DNA from: Prinsepia uniflora
Lineage: Eukaryota > Streptophyta > Magnoliopsida > Rosales > Rosaceae
NCBI GenBank assembly: GCA_032719365.1
Contig: CM064866.1
Location: 3,825,781 to 3,889,780, forward strand
DNA: 64,000 nt
Reading direction: 5' to 3'
In this document: one piece after another, positions 36,115 through 48,451 of the stretch
Numbering within the stretch: the stretch's first letter is position 1
Layout: every line of letters starts with the position of its first letter
The notes under the pieces: model-generated
Databases searched by the model: none
What the model was told of the DNA's origin: nothing
Seen by the model: the letters and a program-made list of their open reading frames with translations, nothing else
Translations under genes and position numbers: made by a program

Positions 36115-38281
36115 ACCTTAATCTTAGGCTATAGCCCAAATCATATTTTGATTATATATAAAATATAGCTTTTGTCGTATCATAAAACTTGCTGATGCCA
36201 GTTGACTTTGCTGTTATTTGCCTCCTTAAATTCGTCTGGTCATCAATAAGAAAAAGAATCATTTACGCGTAACACGCATGTTATACATAGAACGATTAAA
36301 AACTAACAAAAACTTGCCATGCAAAAAAACGTACGTGGATTATTGAGGGCACACAAGGGCTTTCCATTGGACTTGAATTATAGCTAGGGCACAAACATGA
36401 CATATCATCATTTTTCGTTTCAATTGTGGGATTTTTTAATATTATTATTAAGAGAATTCTTCTAAAATCATGTCACATTGGATCCGCCTCTATTAGGTAA
36501 TTTTTCATTAGACATTTTCAGCATCATAATGCACAAGGTGGTAAATATGGAACTTACCGAGAAGGGAAAACATCAAACAACTAACCTATGATCTTGAATT
36601 TACTTACAATCAGCCCCAACTTGAGTTTTCGATAAACTCCGCGATGCGTTTAACGACTTTAAATTGTTGTTAATCTATTAAATGAGTCTAGTTCTGCTAG
36701 TAAGAGTCTTAACGTTACAGACGAGTGGTCTCAAATTCGAATCTAATAGCATAATATGTGGTAAAAATTTCCCTCACTTATGTAAATTTGTTTTCAGGTC
36801 CTAGGTTAATCTATATGTACGTATATGAGCTGACCTAATTTGAATGAGTGGTGGCTTGATCTTGATGAGAAAGTATCAAACCTCTTGTACGGAATCTAAG
36901 ATTGATTTATAGCACTCGACCTAATCGGGGCCATTTGCACCACTTGGTTAAACTACGTACTGTACGTGCCGTCGGGGGTTAACAGCTCTCACAAATAAAA
37001 CAAAAAAAAAAATCTATATTAATAAATAATAAAAAATTAATAAAAAAATAATATTCAAATTTCCAATACGTTAGATGAGCTGTAATATTGTAATTCATAT
37101 ATGAGTAAGCAACCACCTTTGGAGACGATGATGGATTAGTTTTAGGTTAATTAAATTGGATTAATATATAAATCGATCAGGACCTATTTAATTTTGGATT
37201 AAAGAAATGTGAAGGGGAAGAAGGTCAAAGCATGAAGGAATACTTAAGATGAGGATGTAAGTCAGCAAAATACCAAACCTAACTGCCCTTCTCATTTTTA
37301 TGTGCTTAATTGCCCAAACAAGCTCTTTAGTCTTTTTCTTGCTTTTCAAGCTTTCTTCCATCTCTTTGATTCAACCATCCCATTCGATTAAGAATTGTTC
37401 CAAATCAGCAATCTAATATTTACACATTTATCCCTTGTTTCAAACTTATGCAGCATGTATGTATTGATTCGTGTGAATATAATATATGTAGATATATCGT
37501 TGATCTAATGTCCATATTAATATATTCATATTATTGCCAATACGTTGTTGACGAGATTCCATCCATACCTAATTAAAATTTAATTAAAAAATACAAACTA
37601 AGAACATGTCAAGGTGACGTAGCACAAACTAAGAAGGAATAAACATGCATAAGCTCTATAAATTTGAGTTCACCGGAAAATACTTGAGAAACTCTCAATT
37701 TTAATTGTATAATATCGGAGATAATGATCACATTACATCTCTACATCTCTACGCTTTTAATGCAATGGCATGGATAGATAGAGCAATTATGTAATATGAG
37801 ATGGGAGTCAACATTGTTCAAGGTAAGTGGGAGTGTGGGACCAGGTACCTTCCATTGTCGATAGCCCAAGCCCAAGCCCTAGCCATAGACGAACAACATC
37901 ACATTATAAAGGATGGTCACACCGTCACAATTTGCAATTTGACCAAACTTATTAATTCCATCTCTCATAATTGAGATCGATTGACTTGCAGCCATCCATG
38001 AATTTATTTATGACCACTTCTATTTCAATAGTGAGTCTAACGCAACAAAATAATTTCCAAAAGTGTAACGAAGATCGAGTTAATATTAGTTGTAAATTTA
38101 AATGTTAATTAGTTGTTTGAAATTTTTGTTTTTCGTAAATTTTATGATTTTTCATAACATGCATTTTTAGGCTGGATGTTTGAGATGAAATTTTACTTAA
38201 TAGATATAATTATAATATTTTTACCGGTGATTCATAAATTTTTCTATGATTTTGCAGCATTTCCACAATATCGTTATGATC
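36115..38281. other. AT-rich intergenic sequence, nothing recognised
   Basis: No coding, RNA-gene or repeat signature was recognised. Confidence 0.5.
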
Positions 38282-38297
38282 AATTAATGGGACTTGG

Positions 38298-38839
38298 GAG
38301 CGTGCATGTCCAACGTTGGCAGCGACTCAGCCTCGGAGTCCTCAAACTCAATTGTGATGGAGCTTGGTCTAAAGGCACGCATAGGGGGGCTTACGGCTGG
38401 GTTCTACGATCATGGTTAGGCTCCTTCGAAGGGGCCGGGGGTGCTGGTATGCTTGCATACTCGTCGACTCTTCAGGAGGAAGCTTTGGCTGTTCGTTCAG
38501 GTTTGGAGACATGTGTGACGGTTGGTCATACTACTGTAATTGTGGAATCTGATTCACTATAGTTGATTCATTTGTTATGCAAGAAGGGTAATGATGGTAC
38601 TCTTACTAATATCCTTCATGATATTTATGTACTTTGTGAGTTTTTTCTGTCGATTACTTTCCAATTTGTCTCTAGGGCATGTAATATGGTGGTAAATGTT
38701 ATTGCTAACCATGTTAAGAGTAAGAGTGGGTACCATGTTTAGGCCAATTTTGAGCAAATTTGGTTGTTTAACCTTCTTGCTAAGGATGTTGGTGTTCTTA
38801 TTAGCCTTTAATTAATAAAGTTGCATTTTCAGGAAAAAA
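38298..38839 (+). pseudogene. 5'-truncated LINE insertion with a broken C-terminal RNase H domain
   Basis: A perfect 16-bp duplication AATTAATGGGACTTGG flanks it (38282-38297 and 38840-38855), and the insert ends in a short A-tract, the signature of target-primed reverse transcription. The coding remnant starts near LKLNCDGAWSKG and continues through YGWVLRSWLGSF, EEALAVRSGLE and VESDSL. This matches the RNase H-like domain (RVT_3 type) found at the end of plant L1 ORF2. In-frame stops after SDSL (38560) and later (near 38740) break the frame. The segment after the first stop (LIHLLCKKGN, then FVSRACNMVVNVIANH) still matches the domain, so it decayed after insertion or came from a decayed source. 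The first 40 residues of the open frame come from flanking DNA. Confidence 0.85.
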
Positions 38840-38855
38840 AATTAATGGGACTTGG

Positions 38856-40990
38856 CCGGAAAGTGTTTTTGTCTCAATCATTATATAGAACATTGTGAGG
38901 TAGTTCGGTTCCTATCTGTCTTGTATAGTATTTCCATCGTCCCTTTTATTTTATAGAGTCTTCTCATCTCCCTATTTTGAAAGAATTTTCTTGGAGAAAG
39001 AAAATTCGCCGCAAGGAGCTTTATGTTATAGGAACACATCCCACACTATATATGGAACCCTACAATTTTAAAAAAGATGTAGATTTTGGTCCATTTACAT
39101 CGACAAATATGATTCTTATTTCTTAATTTCATTGTTTGGTAGAGAAGATGGTTTAGCTAACCCTACTGCAAGTGTAATGATACAACAAACCTCAAAGTAA
39201 CAACAAGCAAGCAGATAAAGATTGAAGAAACCAAATTAATTTTTTCATTTTTCAGACTAAATTTCATCGAGATTACACATCTTAAATTATATTTATTTTC
39301 ACAAATTTTTAATATTTTTTTTTATGTTTGATGGTATTTTTCATAGTTTTTTTTTTAAAAAAAAAAAAAAAAAACCTTTTACCGACAAAATAAAAGTTAA
39401 ACAATCATCAACAACCAAAAACCTAATTTAAACACCAGCAGGGACAGAATATAATCAAGAAATGTTTCTCAATTACAAATATATATATGTAAGTTTATAT
39501 TAAACCAGAAAATATTGATGCATCGATCCAATAATGAAAATTAATGAAGCTCTCAGCGCAGAAACTGGGTTAGGGTTTAGGACCCAACAACAGGTACTGC
39601 ATTCAGGGTTTTTTTTTTTTTTCGTGGGTGTTGTTGTTTATTGTAATTGTCAGGCATTTACCCTTTTCACCCTCTTAACTCTATTATATATAATAATATA
39701 TGCTTCATTTTTTGCAGAGAGATACTTATAGAATGTTTTCCTTCAAAACTTCCCGGTTAAAGTTAAGCATCCTTTCATAATTTCCGAAAAGATAGATTCC
39801 AACACCAGCGTAAAAAATAATGCTTTTGGAGTTTTGGGTATTTTTTTAAACGAAGGATTTCGAAAGGAAATTATACCTATATATTGAATATTCATTTCAC
39901 ACATTGTAAAAGTAAAACCTGAGACGACATACATGTATGGAACTCGGCCATTTCCTTTTAATAATCGACGAAAATGTCTCCTTTTTTTTGTAGCAAGTGC
40001 GTTGTATGAAACTAGCCCACTCCCATCCTCCCGATCAAGTTAATAAGGGAGAGGATTTGGATTACAAATAAATAAGGGAGAGCATTTGGATGCCAAGTCA
40101 TAATGTCAGAACAAACCATTGGAGCAATGGGTTTTGACTAATTATGTATTAACAACGTTTTTCTTTATCATTAATTTTGTATTAATACAACGTTAGAATA
40201 CAGTGGCAAGCCAAACAAGAAAAAGCCTTCCCATTCATTTGCTTAATGAACAAGTCAATTAATATTGTATAGTAGTAATCTATGAACAAGCCTTCCCACC
40301 TTCGAATTTTATTTAAAAGTTAATTAATTATAACTCAGTTAAAATCTATTGGTCTTTCTTGTAGTAATCTTAAATATTGTATAGTACGAGACCCAAATTC
40401 CATTCGATTCTTATAAAAAGTAAATTTGACATGCGTAAGACTTTAAGTATGGGGTATTAATTTATTTTTTAAAAAGAATTGATTATGAAATCTTTTGTAA
40501 TAGGACTAAATAGGTAAAAATTTATTAGGCTAATAATAAAGGCTGCCTTTTCGAATATATGATACGTATCAAATTTTCGATGAAATTTACTACACATGTT
40601 AAGATAGTGAATAGTCATGATCGATGTAATCCACTAACTTAAAAAACGAATAAATACATCAGATAAAAAAACAAATAAATACAATTCACAGCCATTTGAA
40701 TTTCCTTAATTAAAAGAGCTTCAATGGCGGATTGAAGGAAATTTAAAACGACATACATGAAATGAAACATTAGAGCTAGTAAAAACTAAAATAGAGGAAC
40801 AAGATCGGCAAACGTTGAATGGGCTTATCGTAATTTCACCCAACATGAAGGTTGTTTACAACTTACGTTATTCCTAATTAAAATATGGGATATAAAATTA
40901 AGAATTAAAAAAAAAAAAAAAGCAAAAACCGGAAAGATTAATTAAAAAAATTCATCAGCTGTACCCACCCCACCCACATCCATATGATTT
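38856..40990. other. AT-rich intergenic sequence, nothing recognised
   Basis: No gene was recognised. It includes a T/A homopolymer junction near 39340-39377. Confidence 0.5.
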
Positions 40991-40997
40991 TGAAGGA

Positions 40998-41030
40998 CCT
41001 CTTCTTCCTCTTCTTCTTCTTCGTCTTCGG
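40998..41030 (+). repeat. CTT/TTC microsatellite upstream of the metalloprotease gene
   Basis: A run of CTTCTTC units lies about 370-390 bp before the start codon, probably in the promoter or 5' leader. No clear TATA box was seen. Confidence 0.6.
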
Positions 41031-41392
41031 CTTCACTGTCACTGATTCCGCGTTTCGCTTTTCGAATTTCTGAACGAGCAAAGCTTTTCAGTGGCCGTAC
41101 AAGAAATTAAGAGCTCCTTGTTTGAATCAGTCTACGAAAGCAGCATTTTTTATGCTCTTAAATACCGAAGACCTGCAGTCTCTCGCTGTTTGGTGCTTTC
41201 AAATCCAAGCGCAAGGGGTCTTTTTCGATTTTATTTCTCTTTATAAGAGAAATATATAAATTACAGGTTAAGTTATACGCACGATTTGCAATGCAGAAGA
41301 GCCAGCGATTTTTCTGGGTTTTAAAGCCGATCGGAAAATCGCCGGCGATTTGATGGAATCGATGCCCGTAGTGTTAGAGTTTCGCACATTTG

Positions 41393-44300
41393 ATGGAGGT
41401 AATGATACGGTGTAGTCCATGTACCTCTCTCAGATTCGGTTCTAAGCTACGAGTCACCGTCGTTATCCTCAAGGTGAGCTCTCTCAGTTTCTTATTTTCT
41501 AGGTAGATGATTTTGGGATTAAAGTTTTGATTTTTCCCTGGGATTTTTAGTTACGACTTTATTCTTATGCTTGGTTGCTGGGAAATTTCGGGAAAGAGAT
41601 GTAAAAGTTTGGGATTTTAGCACCGCACTGACCCTAAATCAGTTGCTTGTTTAGCTATTTTCTTATGCCTTTCTATTTCTGGGTAAACAAACAGCAAGTT
41701 AGGGCTTTTTAATTTAATCAGGTCCATGGACGCAACTGTTTTTAAGTACGTGATGGATTAATTGTTTCGGAGGTTTCCACTTTCTAAGCTATTTCATTTT
41801 CTTTGTTTTTTCTTACACTCAATTGCTTATTTCCTTTTCTGGAAACTGTACATTCATTCTGGAAACTGCAAATTGGTGTTAGAGAGGTCACATTCTGTTT
41901 CTTTTTTGGAGCAAATTAGCTGATCTGTGAGTTGGGTTTGGCCAAAAAACGAGTACTCATGTTTTTTGAGCTAGACCCAGATTTGGTTTGACCCTAGATT
42001 AAACTATGGCATTCATTTTTAGGTGCGAAATTGTCTTGTATTTGATTTTCCGTATTAGCTATTATGAGGCTATATTTGTTAGATCTGCCTTACTTTTGGC
42101 TTTCTGGAAATATATGAAATGTGTGTAGGTTAATCTTTTCCCCTCCAATTAGTGTGTGAAGAAATTTTGGGTCTTTTGTTGAAAACCTAGATGTTAAATT
42201 GCCTAACTTTGATCACATGTGGCTGTTTTTTGGGTTTGCTTCAGGTTGTATTACTATTAATATGGTTGGAAGCTGCAAAATCCCAAGAAAACACACTGCA
42301 AGGGCAAGGCCCAGAATGGTTGTCAGAAAGCACTGTTTCACATTCCTGCATCCATGACCAGATACTTAAGCAACGGAGGCGACCTGGTCGCAAAGTTTAC
42401 ACTGTCACCCCGCAGGTGTATGAGGTGTCTCATATATCAAGACCCCTTCATAAAAAAGGCAGGGCATTGCTTGGAATTTCCAAGTCCTCGGTACAGAAGA
42501 AGGATGTTAAATGGCCTATTAGAATATATTTAAATTATGATGCTGTTGGTCACTCGCCAGATAGGGATTGCCGTAATGTGGGTAATGTTGTGAAGGTAGG
42601 TTTAAAATCAAATTGGTAAAATCTATATTTGTACATTTTCCACAGCTATATATAACTGAAGTTAGAATTCCTTTCTCTGCTTACCAGCTTGGAGAGCCCC
42701 CTGTGACTTCTCTTCCTGGCTTTCCTTCTTGTAATCCTCATGCCGATCCTCCAATTTCTGGTGATTGCTGGTATAACTGCACTTTGGATGATATTGCTGG
42801 CAAGGACAAAAGGCAACGCCTTCGCAAGGTTAAATTGTACTCTGTATTATTTTTGAGTTTTCTAGGAGCCTCCTATCTTATTTTTAGGTTTGCAGATCAC
42901 ATCACCATTGGATTGTTCAATTCTCCTTTGTTTGTTCTGCTTCATGTATCTACTTTTAATTAATTAAACATTTGTTATGTTAGTCCAGAGTTTTTTAATA
43001 TGCATGGAGTAGGACTTATATCGGAATGTGTACATGCTGATGTTACTCGTTCCTGGTAAATTTGAGGAAGCATGAAACTGATTACAGAGCTATACAAATG
43101 CAGGCTCTAGGTCAGACAGCAGACTGGTTCAAGAGAGCCTTAGCTGTTGAACCTGTAAGGGGGAACTTGCGGTTGAGTGGTTATTCAGCATGTGGCCAAG
43201 ATGGAGGCGTACAGTTGCCGCGTGAATATGTTGAAGGTATTTTTATTGCAAAATGGTTCTTATTTTCCAAGTTAATTGCTCTATTTGATTCTGATTTGTA
43301 GTGGAAATTCTTCATATGTTCGCATCTATGAGTATCCAATTAACCATGATATTAATCTTTTTCAAGAGGGTGTTGCTGAAGCAGACTTGGTTCTTCTGGT
43401 TACAACAAGACCTACCACTGGGAACACTCTTGCATGGGCAGTGGCTTGCGAACGTGATCAATGGGGGCGTGCAATTGCTGGTAACTCATTCATTCCATGT
43501 TTGTTTCACATTGGCACAGTTGTATTCCTGGCTTGTAATCGAAATCAGAACTGACCGTATCTTTCTTTTTGGGGGGGTAGGACATGTTAATGTTGCTCCT
43601 CGCCACTTGACAGCTGAAGCGGAAACTTTACTTTCTGCTACTCTCATACATGAGGTCAGTTGGCTCTCAGTGAAATTAGAAAAACCATGGGATGTACTTC
43701 TTACTGATTAGCATGTCTGACCCTTCCAGGTTATGCATGTTCTTGGTTTTGATCCCCATGCCTTTGCTCATTTTAGAGATGAGAGGAAAAGAAGGCGTAG
43801 TCAGGTAAAGACTACTAAAGCATCAAAATGTTCCTTTATGAACACAATATCGATATATGTTGGTTTTAACTTTAGACACCCACGAATAATAGTATAATAC
43901 TACGCTACTGTGACCAGTTTCCTATTTTCTAGACCTACTAGAGTGGTAGCTATATAGTTGCTTTGGAATTTCTAAAAATTAGATACTCACCTTCACTAGA
44001 CTTAAGAGTTCTGCCTTCTGCCTTTAACATCCTTCCCCCATTACATGACATATGGCCAATTGAGTGAAATATTTACCAGTAGCTACTTTCTAACCTCTAG
44101 TCCACATGCCGAAAATTCTTGTATTTTTCTTCTTTCATAGGGGATAATCCTTGCATGTTAGCATATAAATATTCACTTGGTGTTTCTCAAGCTCATTGTG
44201 AAAAGTATTTGCTGCTTCATTGCTGCTTGATTATGGAAATTAAACTAACACTCTTGCCTCCATATGTTACTTGTATCAATTTGCAGGTTACAGAACAAAT

Positions 44301-47169
44301 CATGGATGAAAAGCTTGGGAGGATGGTGACACGTGTGGTGCTTCCACGTGTTGTCATGCATTCAAGATATCATTATGCGGTATAGATCATCTCTTTATTA
44401 TGCATGGAATTGCCTTCAGCTCATGAAAGCTACAATATTTTTAAGAGTATATATTTCAGACATAATTGTTGCTTAATATTTCTAATATTCAAAGAAAGAT
44501 GTTCTAAGAATTTCATAGAAAAATATGTTTGCATGATTTTCTGGCAGGCATTTTCTGAAAATTTCACTGGTTTAGAGCTAGAAGATGGGGGAGGACGTGG
44601 AACTTCAGGTATTGTACTCTAAAAGATTTTTGTGTGTATTCAGGCATATGCATGAATATCTATGGTATGCTGTAGAGGTTATAGCATTAGTATGATGTAC
44701 TTGGGTATAATCTTATGAAAATTTGTTCTTTTTCCTCACTGATACCTATAAAGTTGTAAAACTATTTAGAAGCATAGTAATCATTACATATGAAATAACT
44801 TTCAGGGTCACACTGGGAAAAAAGACTTCTAATGAATGAAATTATGACGGGCTCAGTAGATACAAGATCTGTAGTTTCCAAAATGACTCTGGCTTTATTA
44901 GAAGACAGTGGATGGTACCAGGCTAATTATAGTATGGCAGACCATCTTGATTGGGGATGCAACCAAGGGACTGAGTTTGTTACTTCCCCTTGCAATCTCT
45001 GGAAGGGTGCATATCATTGCAACACAACACAATTGTCAGGATGTACATACAACAGAGAAGCGGAGGGTTACTGTCCAATTGTAAGTTACAGTGGAGACCT
45101 ACCCCAGTGGGCACGCTATTTCCCACAGGCCAACAAAGGTGTGATATTTTTGCATTTATAATTTACTGTATAATATTTGAAATGGTTAATCTGCATAACA
45201 TCAGGTATTCAAATATCCGGTAACTATCACTCTTGTTTAAGACCTGTTGTGTTATCTTATGGCCATTGCAGGTGGGCAGTCCACCTTGGCGGATTATTGC
45301 ACCTATTTTGTTGCTTATTCCGATGGATCATGTACTGACACTAACAGTGCACGACCACCTGACAGAATGTTGGGTGAAGTACGAGGAAGTAACTCTAGGT
45401 GGGATTTCGAAGTCCCTAAGAACATTGTTTTTCCATGGACGAGTTGAATGCATTTAAAATAGCGAGATCTGGCTAATGTTTATTCATTTGTAGGTGTATG
45501 GCTTCATCCTTGGTACGTACTGGGTTTGTGCGGGGATCTATGACCCAAGGAAATGGATGTTATCAGCACAGATGTGTTAACAATTCATTGGAGGTATGAT
45601 ATTTCAATGACTGTTCCTGTCATCTGCTTTAGTTTTTGTAATGCGCATTTGGGTGTCATGGACTCATGGCTACTTATCAACCATAGGTAGACGAGCATCA
45701 TTTATCCTTTTGTCTATAATTCAATTGTTTATTCATTTTCAGGTTGCTGTGGATGGCAAGTGGAAAGTATGTCCTGAAGCTGGTGGACCACTTCAGTTCC
45801 CAGGATTTAATGGTAATCTTTCTTTTCTATCTATTGTTTTATTTAATGGTAATCTTTCTTTTCTATCTATTGTTTTCTTCTTAATCTTTTCATGTTTTAA
45901 AACTCTTAACAATGTTCTTTTGTTTAGGTGAATTGTTATGCCCATCGTACCATGAACTCTGCACTACAGGTCTAATTCCTACCACTGGTCAATGTCCAAA
46001 GTCATGTAATTTCAATGGGGAATGTGTTGAAGGAAGTTGCCGCTGTTTTCTAGGGTTTCATGGTTCTGATTGTAGTAAACGTAAGCTCCTAAATTCTTCT
46101 TCCCCCTTTATAATCAGTGCACAAGATGCAGCATTATACAAACTTATGAGACAGCTATTATCTTTAACAACTTCTGAATTTATGATTTTTTCAGGCACCT
46201 GCCCGAGCAACTGTAGTGGACGTGGAAGTTGCCTTTCTAACGGGATGTGTGAATGTGAAAATGGGTACACTGGCATTGATTGCTCCACTGGTAACGCGCT
46301 TTTATTCTCTGGTTTTATTTTTCCTTTTTAATGAGTTTGTTTTGAAAATGGCCAGCGGTTTTCTGACAGTAAATTAATGCCTTGTAAATTTTTTGCATCG
46401 TTCTGTGTACACAATGACTGCTAATGTTATGGAAAATTTCCGTTCTCTGATGACATTGCCCTCTTGTATATGCAGCTGTTTGTGATGAGCAATGCAGCCT
46501 TCATGGAGGTGTCTGTGATGATGGAGTCTGTGAATTCCGCTGCTCCGACTACGCAGGCTACTCGTGCCAGAACAGCACCATGCTCCAATCTAGTCTCAAT
46601 GTTTGCAAAGATGTGCTGGAAAATGTCAACTCCGGTGCTGGTCAACACTGCGCACCCAGTGAACCAAGCATATTGCAGCAACTAGAGGATGTAGTTGTCA
46701 TGCCCAACTACCATCGTTTGTTTCCTGGTGGCGCTAGGAAACTTTTTAGCATCTTCGGAACTAGCTACTGCGATATGACTGCAAAGCAGCTTGCTTGCTG
46801 GGTAAGTTGCCTTGTTCCGGTACCATTTAATAATCTCTGCTTGTTACGCAGCTGTTCATTGTCTATAAAACTAAAACCAAATCGGAAATGTGTCTAAACT
46901 GGCAGATCTCGATTCAAAAGTGTGACAAGGACGGGGACAATAGGCTTCGTGTCTGTTATTCGGCTTGTCAATCGTATAATTCGGCGTGCGGGGCTTCGCT
47001 GGATTGCTCGGACCAGACATTGTTCAGTAGCAAAGACGAAGCAGAAGGGCAATGCACAGGATCTAGTGAGATGAAAACGTCGTGGATTAGTAACATATAT
47101 ACTAGGTTTTCAAGTAATAGCTCCTCTTCGTCAAGAGGAACAACCTCTGTAAAAAATAGGCAGCTCTAG
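41393..47169 (+). CDS. Leishmanolysin-like metalloprotease (peptidase M8) with EGF-like modules
   Basis: Plant M8 proteins are predicted secreted or membrane zinc proteases of poorly known substrate. The 17-exon model is 41393-41473, 42245-42595, 42688-42828, 43104-43236, 43367-43480, 43581-43654, 43730-43804, 44287-44379, 44548-44608, 44806-45138, 45272-45398, 45494-45593, 45743-45812, 45928-46080, 46195-46290, 46476-46801 and 46906-47169. All junctions fit GT-AG and the frame closes at 863 aa. A hydrophobic segment (VTVVILKVVLLLIWLEA, residues 20-37) is a signal peptide or anchor. The zinc site HEVMH is residues 297-301 with catalytic E298. H352 (RYHYA) is the probable third ligand and NEIMTG (M388) the Met-turn. 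Three EGF-like modules lie at about 607-632, 637-664 and 668-698, followed by a Cys-rich C-terminal region. No GPI signal is obvious. It appears intact. Confidence 0.95.
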
Positions 47170-47564
47170 TGTTTGTTTCTAGTAATTTTTTCCTTTTATT
47201 TTTATAGGTTGTTTATTTTAGGAAAAAATGTGGCATTTTAATGGTGTGCCTTTAGATGTGTAGGTTCTATTCTGGACCGGCTCAATAATCATTAAAAAAT
47301 TTGGGCCGGGTTGAGCTGTGGCTTTCAAAGATGAAAAGCCGCTTGTAGGGAAAAAAAAAATAGAAACGCATGAAATGCAAGGGAAAAAAGAGAAAAAAAT
47401 GGGGGGGACGAAATGCTTGTTGAGTTGTTTGAACAGTTTTTCGGCCGAAGGCCTATAAAATTCGAAACAAAGCAGCAAAAAAAAAATAGTCATCCTTTTA
47501 TTTTTTACATTTCTTTGTTCTCTGTCATTTATATTGGATTCTCGAACGGTAATGGCAACATAAT

Positions 47565-48290
47565 AGGTCAAATTATATTTTACTGTCCTATAATTTAAAC
47601 TAGATAATAAGATTGTATTTATACTCTAAAATATTTCACTTTACTACTTATAGTTTATATTAGATAATATAATTATATATGTATTTTAAAATGTTTCATT
47701 GTACTACTCTATATTGTGAACCGATACTTTGAACCTTCTATTATTTTTTTTTGTTTTCTGTTCAATTTTGTGTTGACGTGAAATGTATGAGTCTCGCTGA
47801 CTAACAATTTTTTAATTCAGTTGAAGTGTGTAATTATTAATTTAGATCAAATAGTTGTATTTTTAAATAATATTCACTAACTAATTAATTTTTTGTTTCC
47901 AAATCTCCCACACTTTTGACGCTTTTAGATGAATTTTAAAATCTCAAATCCTTCCATTTAAGTATAAAATAAATTTAAAAAATAGTTAATGGATGAGACC
48001 AACACATTCCATATCAGCACTTAATTAAAGAGAATAAAAAACGTGAATGATGGTTATCTGGCTTAAAAGTATAGGATAGTAAAGTGAACATTTTAAAGTA
48101 TACGTGTAATACTGTTATCTGGTATAAATTACAGTGCAATAAAATGAAACATTTTAAGGTAAATATGTAATTCTATTATCTGGTATAAATTACAAAGTAA
48201 TAAAACAAAGTAATAAAATGAAACATTTTAAAATATATGTGTAATTCAGTTATCTACTATAGATCACAGAGTAGTAAAATGTAATTTGGA
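47565..48290. repeat. Inverted-repeat element built from about 65-bp subrepeats
   Basis: The left arm (about 47565-47735, two units) and the right arm (about 48065-48290, three to four units) are in opposite orientation. The unit contains TTTTACTAC, a stretch like TATATTAGATAATATAATTA, and TTTTAAAATGTTTCA. The centre (about 47736-48060) is unrelated AT-rich DNA. The outer ends CAAATTATATTTTACT and, in reverse, CAAATTACATTTTACT match. No clear TSD was identified, so this may be a foldback transposon or a local rearrangement. Confidence 0.55.
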
Positions 48291-48451
48291 GATCAAAATA
48301 CTACTAACATTTGGGATCCTTATAATATATTAATAATCGTATTGTTGGATTTGAAGTGTACAAGTTGGAATGATAATCTCTTTAAGTATTGGTCTGGTTA
48401 TAAGAAATTGCATCAATTTTATTTTAAGTTTGTTGACACTACATCTGACGA

